DNA of 64,000 bases from Vanilla planifolia (GCA_023846275.1 CM043868.1:19377755-19441754), one strand, 5' to 3'. Shown: positions 1 to 13,369, counted from the stretch's first letter. Notes: generated by a model not told the origin, from the letters alone. Translations and numbers: made by a program.

Positions 1-2219
1 TTATAATTATAAGTATTTTCAATATACTATGTTGATATTATGCTATTACATTTGACATTATGTTTTTATCATACAATGTTATTTATTGATGTAAAATTAA
101 CCTGTTGGTCATCCAATCATTTACTTACAATACAGGATATATCATAAATTCACACAAAGATAATGCTTAGAATGGGATATGAGATTTCTGAGTTGATATC
201 CTATGCATATTAATGTTATTATAATTATTATGTTTCTAAGATTAAAGAAAGAATAGGTATGTATATACTTTATTTTGCTAAAATAAAATTAAATTTATCA
301 TCAATGTAAAATGTGTTTTATTCTTCTGTCACACATGTCTATAATAATTTATATCTTCACTTTAGACTGTGAATGTTTTGATTCACTGTTAGTTAGTCAA
401 TAATGATAATGAATGATGGGAGAGACATGACAACATCAACTTAAAAGGTGAGAAAAAAGCTCTCATGCTTCTCTTTACTCCACTTAAATTTAAACAAGAT
501 CGTCATTGTAGTGAGCTATTAGCTAAATCAAAATAAATTAAAACTACAGAAGGTTTGAAATTTGATTGCAACCAAGGACATTGATAAAGAAAGTCAAGAG
601 AATCTTTAAGTGTTTCCTCTTGCATTATAGGCATAAATCAAAGCAACAAAGGAAGTTGAAACCAAAGAAGGTAAAAATCGAAAAGAGAAGCCACAACCTT
701 GAAATGATTTCGTACGTTATAATAATGATAAGAAGACAAGCTTGACATGAGATAATAAAGCTCCATGAAACAAGATTTGCCAAAATGAAGAAAATGACAA
801 ACCAATGAATGCAATGATTAAGAAGATACAAGATCACTTGTCCTAAGTGTTAATTAATTAACATAGCAAATCTGATAGTTATGAAAATATTAAATGTGAT
901 AGTTCTAAAATATGAAATCATAACATTTATTATGATTATGCTATTATGAATATGATTTGTTAGCATTATATTCCATAAGTATTTATAGTTATTTATAGGA
1001 GTCTTGAATAGATAAAAGTCACTATTTTAGATATTCTTACAATTTAGTAAGCAATTTTAGACATTATATATCTCTACATTTATAATATTAGTTTTCTTGC
1101 ATCATATAATGCTTTAAGAAGACTATTAAAAAGACTTGTATTATAAAGATAACTCTCCTAACTCAAATCATGCATTCTAGGCTCAAGAGGAATGTTCCAC
1201 ATCATGCAAAAGTTTGCTATAAAATTTTACTTAACAAATTTTGGAATAATTTATCTTGCAATTGATGAAACTCTATAGATTATGAGAAAGAAGGATGTGC
1301 AAGCCTCGAATTTGATGGAATTCAAAAAGTGGAAGAGCACGCATTTACTATTGATGGTATAACTATAAGAAGGATATCATGATTTCAAAAGTCTGTGACA
1401 CTTAACAATAGAGGTTGAATACATTGTTATCTCAAAAGTAGAATGACATAATTAAAGAATTTTCCTAAATAAGACAAAGAGCACAACAACTATGTCTTAA
1501 TCAAGTTTAAATCACAAACGTATTGCTCTTTTGGAGAACCATGTCTTTCATTCAATTAAAGAATCACCACGTCTAGTTGTTAAGGATGATGGGATACTAC
1601 CATTGAAGAAAAAACCTCAAAACAAAAATCCAATAAGCACGTTAACAAAGATAACAATCATCAACAAACTATGTTTATTTGTCATCTCAATTGGCCTTCA
1701 AGAAGAATATCAATAAAGCAAATTGCATAAGAAGAATGGAAGATTTATCGAAGAGATTACTAGAAAATTGTCACCAAATAAAAGGCTAATGCCTTTGAGT
1801 GAGAGATTGATGAGATTTAGAATCTTATATAATGTCATGCACTTGGATGGGCTTAATATGTCATGTATGTCAACTTGTATGTATCAATTCATGCAAAGAT
1901 GATGGCAAACCTAACAATAACATCAAAGACATTGAGACAACGCAAATCCTTAGGTTTTAGTAGTAAAATGTTCAAACTAAAAGCCATAAGTGTAGACAAG
2001 CAAAACATGGGTTTAGTTAATGCATGGGTTCAGTTAACAAATATTTTGATAACTAATGCAAGTAATTGGAAACCTTATATAGAAGTACGTTCATCCATGC
2101 TAAGTTTGCTTCAAGTCACCAAGAGCAAAAACATTAACATATTTGCTTGCAAGAGTATGTCCTTTGGCATGACTATATCATTCTCTTACATCCATGGCAC
2201 TTAATACTTTATGAGCTTC
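1..2219. other. A+T-rich stretch, no supportable gene
   Basis: Only short, low-complexity open frames occur, and none resembles a known protein. The stretch around 1,150-2,200 has somewhat more balanced composition and may be retroelement-derived, but I cannot place it in a family. Confidence 0.5.
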
Positions 2220-5205
2220 TACTGACATTCGACATTTAAGCAAAGGATTGAAGAACGAATGCCAATGGACCCAATCTTCAACAAATGCATATCGTGCATT
2301 GTATCCCTATATCATCCAAGCATCCATATTGCTTCTTGATAGCTTTTAATCTCTGAATTAGGTAATAAACGAGTCCATCTAAGATGCTTCAATCACTATC
2401 CATTTAATGTGACAAGTCTCAACTACAAGTCAAAGCATAATCTTAATTCTTAGAAGCTACAAAATTCCTTTGGCTAGTTTATCCACTAACTCCTTTTGAT
2501 TTTGGAAAAATTCTATGCAATTGAAATTTATTACACTATCTTATAATACATAATCAATGCCTCATCCTTAATCTTAAAATTCTCCTTTAACTTGCCAACA
2601 ACAAAGAGTGTATTTTTGAACACCTAGATTCAACTAAAACCAGGTCCCCAAAGAGCAATGTAATCTAGTGATCAAGGTTTGTATTTTGCTCAAGTGTTGG
2701 ATAGGTGAAGTTCAAATTTCAAAGCATGAAATTTGTGTGACATGTCTTCTTATTGTAATATATGGCTGAGAGGTCACTAATTTTGTCACAAAATCTACCA
2801 AATTTTAATGACTATTTAGGAGATGAATTTTATCTCACAAATTCACTTAGCTTAATCATTATTGGCCTACTATAATTCTTTTTTCAAGAGTTAATCTATT
2901 ACAACTTCAATTGTGTGACCTTGGAAATACACTCATAATGTTTTAGCTGCTATCATGAATGTGAAAGACAAATTCTCCAATATTAGATATCTACTTTACA
3001 AGCCACTTAAAAGCTAGCTTGCATACTACATTAGCTTTTAGGATCTTGATTCCTCTCGTACCAAGAAGGCTTCTATAAATTCATTCATAGAATTGAGATA
3101 AAGAGGACTTTGACATCTTCAAGACTACTGAGAGAAAAGAACTTGCTAACATTTCTACAAGAAAGGTTCTTTGCATTTGTCTATTCACTCCTAATTTTTA
3201 TTCCTAAGGGCATTAAGAAGGATAAGCACCAATCAACTTACTAAAAAACAAAATAGTTTAATCCAACAATATAGTCATCTAGATTCTAAATATCATTATC
3301 TAATTTTACTGATGGCATCTCTCAAGTAGCTTTATTTTTATTAGAGTTAGCACAAATACCCCTATTAGACATCAAATATCCAAATAAATTTCCCAAAAAT
3401 GCCCCAAAAATACTTGAAAGGATTCACCTTCTTTTGAACATAAGAAGTGTATTTGATGGTTCTTAATAAGTTTATGCGATGCAGCTCTACATTGGCTTTT
3501 TACTAAAATATCATCATGTTTTCACTTACGACTAAGCTAACTCAAAAAAATTTGCTAATCATTCACTGGTATGTTCCTTCCAAAATCTTTTGATCAAAGG
3601 AAATCATCTTGTAGCAGTAGGTATTGTAGTCTGTGATAAAAGTGGCTTCTCTTCGTCATAGTCAATCATGTGAATGTGGCGGTACGTTATAAAACATCCA
3701 AAAAGCTCATTATAGAATACCCAAAAGTTGAGCCCCCTAAGGTGTCACTACAAAATAAGGAATAGAAATCCTTTAGGAATGATTTATTGAAATTTATGGT
3801 GTCCATGTGTATTCACCATATTATGTCATTCTTTTTTAACTGAACACAATATTGACCAACCACCTCGGATATCGAACCTCCATGGTGAAGCCTACATTGA
3901 ACAACTTAATTATAATTTGTCGACCACTCATCAACTTGATAGAAACTTTGTTCCTTTTGTTTGATCAAACAAGTGTTATATGGGAAGTTCAAGTAACATA
4001 AGGCCACCTAATGATCAATTCTTAGCATGTCATCACAATCCAAGCAAACACATCCATACACTTCTAAAAAACCACTAAGTTGACTATTTCTGATTCATTA
4101 AAATTGGAACTTAGCATCATGGAACACTTGTCACTCTTAGAAGGGAGAGGTACATCTACTATGAACTTCTCCAAGCATATCACTATCCTAAGTTCTTCAA
4201 AATAAACGAGCATCATGACAGAATATTTAGAAAGTATTACCTAGACTTCTCAAAGTTCCCACTTGAAAACAATGATACCATAAGAAACTAAAAACTAATA
4301 AAAGCATGAGCAAATGACACCACAACGTGAAATGGTTAAGTGATGATTTTCCAAGAATCATGTTGCATGACAGTGCCATTACAATCTATGAGTGACCTGG
4401 TTAACTCCATCGATGATAGAGTCCCCCACGAATCCATCTTTTCTCTAAAGAATCCATAGAAGTGACATTCTCCTATGACATTACACTCTTTTATCAGTGC
4501 TCTTTTAGTTGAAATCTACCTCAAAGATAATATCCACTAAGATACCCATGTCAATGGATAACATAATTACTTCAAAATTGATGATAATAATGATAATTAT
4601 GATAGCTTTGTTGTGCTGGTTCCCTTGAGAAAAAAAAATTATTAGTTCCAAAGGCCAAAGAAACTGTTAGCACAAAGTTCATTAATGAAGAATTGACACA
4701 CTTTTTAATGAATGATTGATGAGTAGTGCAATAACTTTTGTTGTAGATCATCAATAGTGTAAGAAGGAGAAATGTTGCATTCACCAAAGTGGATTGCCTT
4801 TGTTGTTGTTACACAATGGATGGTGAAGGCTTTGACAACAAATTAATTGTGGCATTACTAAACCTCCATGATGTCTTTCTATTTCCCTTAGTGGTAAGTG
4901 TTGATGCCATGAACTCCTTCATGTATCCTTAAAACAAATGTCTCCATAAGAGGGATGTCAAAGCATGAGACTCTTTTACAAGATACCCATAAACGTTATG
5001 GCGATGGAAAAAGTAGTTGGGATCTCTTGAGAAACTAGGTCATTCATTAGAGGAGGTTGATAACATGAACTTCGCTCCCAAATGGTCACGAAAACCTCCT
5101 TCAATGAACAAAAAATTGATAAAACTTCTTCATAAGCATGCTCCTTATATACAACTTCTTCATCATGAAAGCCACATGCACAACCTTGAGGAGAGGTTAG
5201 TTTAA
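2220..5205 (-). mobile_element. Ty3/Gypsy relic (Tat/Athila-like), heavily broken
   Basis: On the minus strand, short stretches echo the pol polyprotein of the non-chromovirus Ty3/Gypsy clades. About 4,000-4,110 resembles the segment before reverse transcriptase that carries a DVFAW-type motif. About 3,340-3,720 resembles reverse transcriptase around the 'DDEEK', 'DDMLVKS' and 'FLGF' landmarks. The element is an old fossil with many breaks and no clear LTRs. The outer limits given here are approximate. The family call is inference from these motif echoes. Confidence 0.55.
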
Positions 5206-5507
5206 CAAGAACTTTTAAGCGAAAACCTTCTTCTGTTTTGCATTTCCTATGCTATATGTATAGTTCTTTCTTATAGTATAAGGTCAATAATCTTTTCACT
5301 TTGAATATACTTTTAAGCCATACCCAAATGATAAGAAAATAATGATAATAATTTCTTGATAATCTTTATCTTTTACTTCTCTTCTAGATGTAAGCCTTTT
5401 CTAAAAACAAAGTTAACTACATCATGAATACACTCAAACCTTCAAGAATATAAAGCCAAAGTGATTAAAATAATCCCAAAAATATCCGTAGTCTCCTAAA
5501 TCTTGAA

Positions 5508-5512
5508 TAAGT
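5508..5512. repeat. Target-site duplication TAAGT, left
   Basis: TAAGT directly precedes the TG end of the solo LTR and is repeated exactly at 8,542-8,546 after its CA end. A 5-bp duplication is the size made by Ty3/Gypsy integrases. Confidence 0.9.
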
Positions 5513-8500
5513 TGTTATACCCGGTAAAAAAATTATATGTTTAATCTTCAATAATTCAATTGTGGCTTGGATGATTTCAGATCGACAGTAGGATGAGCCA
5601 GGAACTCAATTAGAGGCTATTGGAATTTCTGAAATTTTCTGGGGATTTTTCGGAGCACCGAGATTTATTTTTTTTAAAAAAAACCGGAATTTGGTTTCTT
5701 TTACCGCGCGTGAACCGGACCGGAGCGGTTCAGCGAAGGCGGGCGGTTCGCCGAGGTGCGTTTGCGCGTGCGTATGGATAAGCCGCGGATAAGCGGATCG
5801 GACGGGCGAGATCAGCGGTGGAGATTAACCGGCTGATCGAGTGTTAAGCGGCGTTTTTAGAAGGTCAACCGGCGCTTAATGGGTCTTAACGGGTTATTAC
5901 CGGTTTAAGCTGGGTATTTAACCTGATTTGTTCGGCTGTTAGGGTTTCGAACGGCGGCTAGAGGCGAGGTGTTCGCGGCGAACGGCGGTAAATTCCGGCA
6001 GCCTTTCAAGGGGCTTTTGGTAACCGGAGGTTCGCGGGACAGAGGCGAGCATTTTGGTACCGGTTTCGTTCGGCGAGAAGCTGCGGTTGATCGCGTGCGA
6101 GCTTCACCGTCGCCGGCGACGAGTAAAGGTAGGAAATTCAGTTTTAAATTAGTTAATTAGCAGAAATTAAAAGCATGGAATATTTTGCTTAATGAACACA
6201 AGCATGTGGATGAAAAATCGGACTTAGTTGAATGGTAATCTGCGTCTTTTACAATTTTTGGATTTCTGGAAAATTTCCCATTTCGCCGAAAAATTTAGTT
6301 AATGCTTAGGAGCATGTTAGGGATTTGTATTATCAGTTTGCCATTGAATTAGTTAATTAATTGTTGGATTAATCTTACGGCAATGGCGTACGGGCGAACT
6401 CCTTCGGCGGAAATTTTAAATTAGTGGCATTATTGAAACATTAGGATAGTACGACCATCGAATTTTGGTTTCTCCTTGTTCGCGTTCGCCGGAAATCGAC
6501 GGAAGAATTGGATTGGTCGGCGATTGCGTCAGTTAGGGTTCGCGGGCGTCGGACCGAGGAAGGAGAAGGGTTTAGATTAATTACGAAATTATTTAAGTAA
6601 TTAATGGTATTTATATAATATTTATTAGTAATTATAATTAATTAAGCATCGACCGATTAACGGATTATTAAGGTATTTGGTTCGGCGGTGTCGCGGTTCA
6701 GCGCGAGGTTTCCGAACCGGCAGCGAAAACCGGTTCAGCGGGATTTGGCGCGGACGAACGGCGCGGAGGAAATTTAATTCGGAAATTAATCCGAATTTTC
6801 GGAAAAAGGATATATGTGGAATTTAAATTTTATTCGGAAATTTATTCCGAATTTCGGAAAATGGATAAAGGGCGAAAATTGATTTTTTTTAATTTAAAAA
6901 TTTCCTGAAGTGAGAAAAAGGTGATTTTTAGAAATCACGTAGCCAAGTTGAAATTGACTGTTGGAAATTACCCATAAATTCAGTGCAGCTGGATTAGTTG
7001 GAAGGAAGTGTGACACTTGGGTGTTACCAGAATAGTCAGAATTTTGGTACAGTTTGTGTTGCTTGGATGGCAATGACATGGATTGAGTCAGTTTACTCAG
7101 TGTTGGCATATTTCATGGATTGGCATATTTCATGGATTGGCATATTGGACCGGAATACTATAGGCCCTATATGATGTTTTAGGGTAATTGTGGTAGGTAA
7201 CTGTGCAGTACAGACTTAGCTTCCACAGTATACATGTGGACTGGTATGCGCCTTGTTGTATCTGGACACATGTTGCCGAATCTTGGAGTTAGAGCTTGGC
7301 AATGACTGTAGGGGCGTGGCTTCTATGGAAATTGTTGGGGGAGGACTTCTTGGGATGGTGGCTGAGTCGATCTCTTCTGGTCCATGAGTGTAGGCCTACG
7401 CGCCTGAGAGTGGCAGTGGCAGGGGTGACTTGCTGTGGCTAGCCAAGTGTGTAGGCCTGCGTGCCTGAGGGTGGCAGGGGTGTCTCACGTTGGCTAGAGA
7501 TCTATGTGACTGGTTCTGTCTATAGTCTCCAGAAGATTGATTGACGAGAGACGCTGCGGTGTCGGGTGCTAGGCGTTGTGATGCGTGCGCAGAGATGGGC
7601 GTGTCCCGCTGGCATGCTTTGCCTAGGTGCCATGCGTGCACAGAGATGAAGCCAGTGTCCCGCTGGCATGCTGCCTGGGAGCACAGAGGAGAGCTACTCT
7701 GGTGTGACTGGGGGTGACTGTGGTTGGTCAGAGTCTGGGACTGAGAGTGCCTTTCCACCATACATTGTTATGCTGTATTCCTATACTCTTGCTATTATCC
7801 TTCTCTTGCATGTGAGTTTTTACTAGCTGTCTTTCCTACTGGGCGTAGCTCACTCCCTTATTATCTATATTTTTCCAGCGGCTCGACAGCCTTGACGCCA
7901 CCCAGATTAGGTGGGATCGTGGTCAGCAGGCTAGTGGAGGATATCTGATCTGTGATTTTCTGAGACATTTTGGTTAATGTGATTGATGCTATTGGATGTA
8001 TTCAGGGAGACTGTTATTCTTATGTCATGTAATATGTGAGGGTAATTCTGACTTATGTATCTAGTTGGATGATATTGTATTTGTTGGACTTGGATCTTAT
8101 TCTTGTGATGTAGTTTCCATTCACTGTTTTACTTTATTGTCTTGATGGTATAGTGTGTGGAGTGCCATATTTTATCTGTGGATGTTATGTATCTTATTTT
8201 GATGGTGAGGTCATTACATGACTATGGAACTTAACCGTGGGGATTCAGACTTCTATTAGATCGGTTCTTCTACCGGTATGAGTTAGGAGTATGGGGTCTA
8301 GTAGGAGTAACATTGCGCGAGTCCATCTGTTAATTCAGGAGTCATGAACCTGATTTGACGGTGTACCCGGGAGATGGGATCCACATTGTTAAGGAAAGTA
8401 GGTGTGTAATGATGTGTTATATCCTATGTTTTTCGTAGGCTACTCAGGTTGGTATGGGACGATCTGAGCTGTCTATATGTAAAAAAAAAAAAAAAAAAAA

Positions 8501-8541
8501 TGTATGCCAAAAATCAGCCTAGGAAAAAATGGGGTGTAACA
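5513..8541 (+). mobile_element. Solo LTR, Ty3/Gypsy Tekay/Del-like, 3,029 bp
   Basis: The element starts TGTTATACCC and ends GGGTGTAACA, the short inverted ends typical of plant chromovirus LTRs. Exact 5-bp flanking repeats (TAAGT) bound it. It has no internal pol region, so it is a solo LTR left by recombination between the two LTRs of one insertion. The length of about 3 kb fits the Tekay/Del clade. It is visibly richer in G+C than its flanks, especially at 5,700-6,800. It contains internal tandem repeats near 7,104-7,148, 7,388-7,510 and 7,580-7,680, and a poly(A) run near 8,480-8,500. Perfect flanking repeats suggest a moderately young event. The orientation is not certain, because the ends are nearly symmetrical. 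Confidence 0.88.
7388..7680. repeat. Short tandem repeats inside the solo LTR
   Basis: A unit beginning GTGTAGGCCT recurs 61 bp apart, at 7,388 and 7,449. A second unit, sharing CAGAGATG and GTCCCGCTGGCATGCT, occurs twice between about 7,580 and 7,680. The copies are slightly diverged. Confidence 0.8.
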
Positions 8542-8546
8542 TAAGT
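8542..8546. repeat. Target-site duplication TAAGT, right
   Basis: Exact copy of the pentamer at 5,508-5,512, directly after the CA end of the solo LTR. Confidence 0.9.
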
Positions 8547-10091
8547 CATGCTCGGCCCTCCTTGCCTTCTTGATAATTGCAAAGCCTAATATGAAATCCC
8601 TCTTTTTTCTTGAAGATCATAAATGAGCCTAAGGAGAGTCTCAAAAATCAATCCTAGCCAAACCCTTCTAAATTGGTAGAGAAGAGACTATAATTTATGC
8701 CTTCCAATATTGGGGTAGATACCAATGCTAGAAGGAGATGAGATGGTCTCTAGGATACGTTATCTATCGATACATGGGAATATAAAGTGGGCAATGGGAC
8801 ATGGGCATGTGCAAGGATCTGCTCACAAAGCAAACAAAACTCATAATTTTCTCCACAAGCTACAATCACTTGTCCAAACATCGCCCTCAACCAATTTTGG
8901 GTTTTTTCAAGGGTGGATGCACGCACTGTGGGGTGCCTCAAAGCAAGGCAAGGGAAGAAATCCCCCCTCTTCGTAACAGTTCCTCCTTTGATTGAAAGCA
9001 AGAGAAAAAGCCTTTTGCATCTCTTATAAAAGAAAGGTCTCTAGCTGAGCAGAAATTTGATAGAAGGTGAAGATTGGTGCAGCCTAAGAGGAAGGTTAGC
9101 AATACTATAGAGGAAGAAGAACCATTTTGACAAGTGCGGAGTGAGAAATGGTGGGAAAATCAATGGAGGTAATCTTGATAACAACCATGTAGATTGTTAC
9201 CAGTGTAGAATATTACCTCTGTTGTTAGCTTCACTCAACTTATGCCATGGCAAGCAATAACTAAAACAAGGAAAGAGAAATTTCTCTCTGCAAACAATTT
9301 CTGTCAATTATTGCATCTAAATCAGTATGGCAAGAAACTAGTCCTTGCCCACTTAGTTGTCATGAAAATCACTTCTTCCACGCCTACCATCCTAGTAATA
9401 GCTACTTATAGCCTTTTTTGTCTTAAAGAAAGGAATGAGACGAAAATTTAGAGGAAGGTATTTCTAAGGAAAGCATCAAATATGTTAAAGCATAAAATGT
9501 TAAAGGAAACCACTCAAATGACATAGAAATCACAAAAATAAGAGAAAATATACACAGAAATTAGTAGTGAAAACCTATTAGATAAACGAAAAAACAAACT
9601 AAGAGTGTGCCAAATAGACTAACATGCAATTGATGTGTTGCAGTTATAGGATAGAGTATATCAAAATGGCCGTACATTTGGTTCTCTAGTTTGCTTCTGC
9701 CTACTAGGTTGGATCCTTCGCGTGGACAAAAAGGGAAGCCCTTTTATAAATGGCCCTGCAGCAGGCAACCAGGGCCATCATTGCTAAGCCTCTGAAATCC
9801 AGTGAGAAGAATGATGGTGTAATATGGGCAATATCACACTGAATCTCAGAATGGAACCTACCACGTGCACACAGGACAACAAAGCAAGACCTTGGCATTT
9901 GCATTTCACTTAGTTAACTAAAACAAACCAATTATATTGCATATCACAGTTTATGACCGTTTGGCTTACACCATGGTCACTTGAGCTCTACAATAACTCA
10001 ATTAAATTGCTATCTTTACAATAGAGCGCATAGATATCTACCAAAAGAATCTTATCAATCGAAAACAAGTTCTTTCCTTGAGATAACTCAC
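8547..10091. other. Intergenic or intronic DNA next to the DUF1475 exon
   Basis: No gene can be supported here. The block at 8,720-9,000 is of mixed composition and opens in several frames on both strands at once, as old LTR sequence often does. The block 9,700-9,905 has a 66-residue minus-strand open frame without recognisable similarity. If the DUF1475 gene is intact, all of this lies in its first intron. Confidence 0.4.
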
Positions 10092-10219
10092 GGGGTAAGG
10101 ACATCCCTCCGAAAGGGCGAGCCATCAGTCAGGATCGTGTACACGAGGGTTGCCAACATGAAGCAACCCAAAGCAGAGAAAAGTATTTTCCAAGATACAA
10201 GTGAAGGAGGAGCAGCCAT
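10092..10219 (-). CDS. DUF1475 membrane protein, first exon only
   Basis: The minus-strand ATG at 10,219 opens a 42-codon exon beginning MAAPPSLVSWKILF. It contains one hydrophobic segment (about residues 12-30) followed by the run TDGSPFRRDVLTP. That N-terminus, a signal-anchor helix then 'YT..TDGSPFR..LLTP', is the signature of the plant DUF1475 family as I know it: small multi-pass membrane proteins of unknown function. The exon ends in a clean donor (CCC then GTGAGT) with two bases of the next codon, where the family continues 'WMAATLVDFY'. I could not find that second exon anywhere between 1 and 10,091. Either intron 1 runs past the left edge of the window through the retrotransposon bed, or this is an orphaned 5' fragment. 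Plant intron 1 can be long, so both remain open. Confidence 0.75.
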
Positions 10220-10620
10220 TTAGAGATCGAAGATTTCCGTTCTTTCGGGACGAAAGCGCTTACTGGAGAAGAGAAGGCAAGGAAAAGAAGGACGTTACGT
10301 GGACAAGCACCAGCGGCAACTTCAACAGCGCTGTTCCTCTAATCTTGCCGCCACGTAAAACTGTCGAACAACACGCAAGTTAGGGTCGAACCAAACCGTA
10401 ATCGAAAATGCAAGAAGCTGCATGTCCCTCGCAGCGGCAAACGGATATGGATGGGGCTTTGGTCGAATGGTTGATTTTAAAAACACGCGTTGTTCTATAA
10501 AATGAATGTACGATAAAAAAAATCACTGCCGATAGAGGGCGATCAGTACATAAATTTGATAGTTTATGGTTTGGTTTGTTTTGCAGTTCCAACGGTAACT
10601 AGTTAAGAGCTATTTTGTAT
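10220..10620 (-). promoter_or_regulatory. Leader and promoter of the DUF1475 gene
   Basis: This block, upstream of the minus-strand ATG at 10,219, is richer in G+C than the DNA to its right. It carries ACGT-core elements: paired ACGT at 10,292-10,300 and CCACGT at 10,351-10,356. These resemble the ABRE/bZIP-binding cores common in plant promoters. I see no convincing TATA box. The assignment follows from position. Confidence 0.5.
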
Positions 10621-13369
10621 CAAAATTGAGACCATTAGAGACGTGCTCATCATCAACAGGTTTTTAAATAAAAAAATATAATTTAATATTTATAATTATT
10701 ATATTTTTATTTTGTATCTATCTTTATATATTTAATATAATGTTTTAAATGTACGTACATGGCTTCCATTGTTACAATAATGATCGACAACAATGGGATG
10801 AACCTGTAGATATTTTTTTATTTGATGGAAAAGTGCGTTTGCTCTTTCTCGAATTACACTCATAATTGCTTTTTGAAATGTTTTTGGTTGGCGATTAAAA
10901 ATTTATCATCTTCTATTGTTAAAAAAGAAAAGGTATATCAAAGTCTTTAAAAAGGATGAGAAAAATAAAAAAAGAATTAATTTTTTAAAAAAAAATATGA
11001 AAAAAAATATTATAGTTAAAAGAAAACTTTGTGAGTTCACTTACTAAGTACCTTAATGCTTTAATTCTCGCAAAATATTTGTACTCACTGATAGAAGTGG
11101 ATGATAAAGATAAGAAATAAGCTATAAATCGTGGGTATGAGTTTTGGGAGAGAAAGTCGGAAGCTTGTGTAGGATGTCAAAGAGCAAGTAATATAATTCA
11201 TGAGGAAGACTTTTATGCATGAAGGTTGCATTAGTCTTATTTAGTGGCTTAAAATATACTAAAATGAATTATGAAATATTGGAGCATGTAAAAATATTTT
11301 TTCAAATCATCAAATAATGATAGTCATCGATTTAATGACTAGGTAGGCACAAAGCTTAAACAAAGTGGATAGTTGTTAAGCAAGATGATGTGCATTATTC
11401 AAAACATTATAAAAACTAAATTATTAATATAAATTATTGATATTAAATATTTATTAAATTTGGAAAAGCCTATGGTTCATTTAAGATTTTGAGATTATAG
11501 AATAAAATTATGATAAAAAGATTAAAATTATGTTAATTATAATTTCAACAAAGATAATTTTAGAATAATAAATTGAATTCGAAATTATAAATATAAATAA
11601 TTATAAATTTATAGATGAAAGATAATTAAGTATAATTTCATTATAAGTTTATTTCATTTAATTTAGAGTTTTATAAAAATAATATATGACTAAATAATTC
11701 TAAATGTATCAACTCGTTGACTAAAATAAATTTAAGATTTTTTTATTTTACAAATTAGAGATTTCAAACTACGAAGGTATAAAAGTATATAAAGATTATT
11801 TATTTAAAATTTAATTGATATGATATTTAGAGTTATAGATAAATAATTATCCTAAAAATAATGATTATAAGTCATGAAAAAAATAAAAGGAATTTGAAAA
11901 ATATCATAGACTAAAATAAAGTATAAATAATTTTAAAATATATTTTGAATTAATTAAGTTAATTTTAAAGCTTAAAAGCTTTTTCAAAAGGGAGGTTTTT
12001 AGATAAAATAAATTTTAAGAAAAATTATAATTTTTAAACTATATGTTTAGTCTTAAATGTGTATCAATGTAAGTTCTACAAGTAAAAAAAATTATAAGAA
12101 TCTTCTTTAATAGGCTTTTCTTATTTGAAAATAAAATAATTATTCTTTCATATTATCTCGATTGTGTCGTTTGTACAATAATGTTTAACAATTCCAGTAG
12201 TATAATATTTTTTTATAAAATAACTTAATAATATTAGATTCATCACTATTCTTTTAATGTGAGACGAACTGCATAACTTTGAAAATGTTATTTCTCATTA
12301 CAAATAATTTTATTTATTAAAACTTAAATCGTTAATCTAAAATATAACTAAATGACAATTATCAATAGCTTGTGATCATACCCCTCAAGACAAGTTCCTT
12401 GAGTCTTATCCCCTTGGATTAATCTATCAAAACTAGATTCTCGATCATCAAATAGATGTTGTTAAACAAGTGAAATTAGGATTCATGACTTTAAAATATG
12501 ATAGTTTTAATAACTATAATATATTTGATCATATCATCAATGATCAAACTGGCAAACTTGATAATTATATTTAATTTGACTAATTCATTTTTGTTTGAGG
12601 TATTAATGATAGTGATTACTACTTTTATCACATTAATAAGAAACATGTGACAGTCCAAGATAATTAAATTATTACAATCAAATAATAAAAATAATAATTA
12701 TAATTTTTCACATGTAAATATAAGTTTAATTTCTATTACAATTAACTCTTAAGAGTCTTGTTCATGACATTAAAATTAGATCCAATTTGAAAAAATTAAA
12801 TTCAATCTCATTTAATAAAATTTTTTATTATAAATATATTTTTTTCTTCAATAAAATTGATACAATTATGTCACATTTTTAATAAAAATAAATTATTATT
12901 ATATTATTATGAATTTATAATGAACATAAAATAAGACCTCATGTCACATCCATCACGCTTAATTACAAAATGGACAAAACAAATATTGATATTTTCTCTA
13001 CTTTTTCTCTTTTATAATCAGCCTATGATTGTATCGCCAGAATACCGCCGCATGGACAGCAATATTATCACGAACGGTCGAGATCCTTCTTAGATGTTCT
13101 CAAGGAAGCAACTGTACAACCCATATATTTATTTGAAAAAATAGTTTATTCATGCGGACAAGGATGGCCAGCTGCGCCAAAACTAGCGAAGCAACAGTAA
13201 CGTGTCCTGGATATTGTACTCGCACACCACCTCGCCATCCGCATGTCTTCATCTACCTCTCGTCACGCCACGCGTCCCACAAGTTCATGCTCAAACAAAA
13301 CCGTACAATTTATCGCTCTCCAGCCGCACCGCCTCATGCCAGAGTTAACGGCGATTTTCATTTCCGTCA
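10621..13369. other. A+T-rich intergenic DNA
   Basis: Highly A+T-rich with many A and T runs. I see no coding stretch or bounded repeat. The composition becomes normal again near 13,150, entering the upstream region of the zinc-finger gene. Confidence 0.6.

Noticed and set aside
7396-7761. 121-codon open frame inside the solo LTR
   Set aside because: His/Ser/Gln-rich translation of LTR tandem repeats; not a gene.
8725-9001. Overlapping open frames of 64-83 codons on both strands
   Set aside because: Mutually overlapping, with no similarity recognised; likely old repeat sequence.
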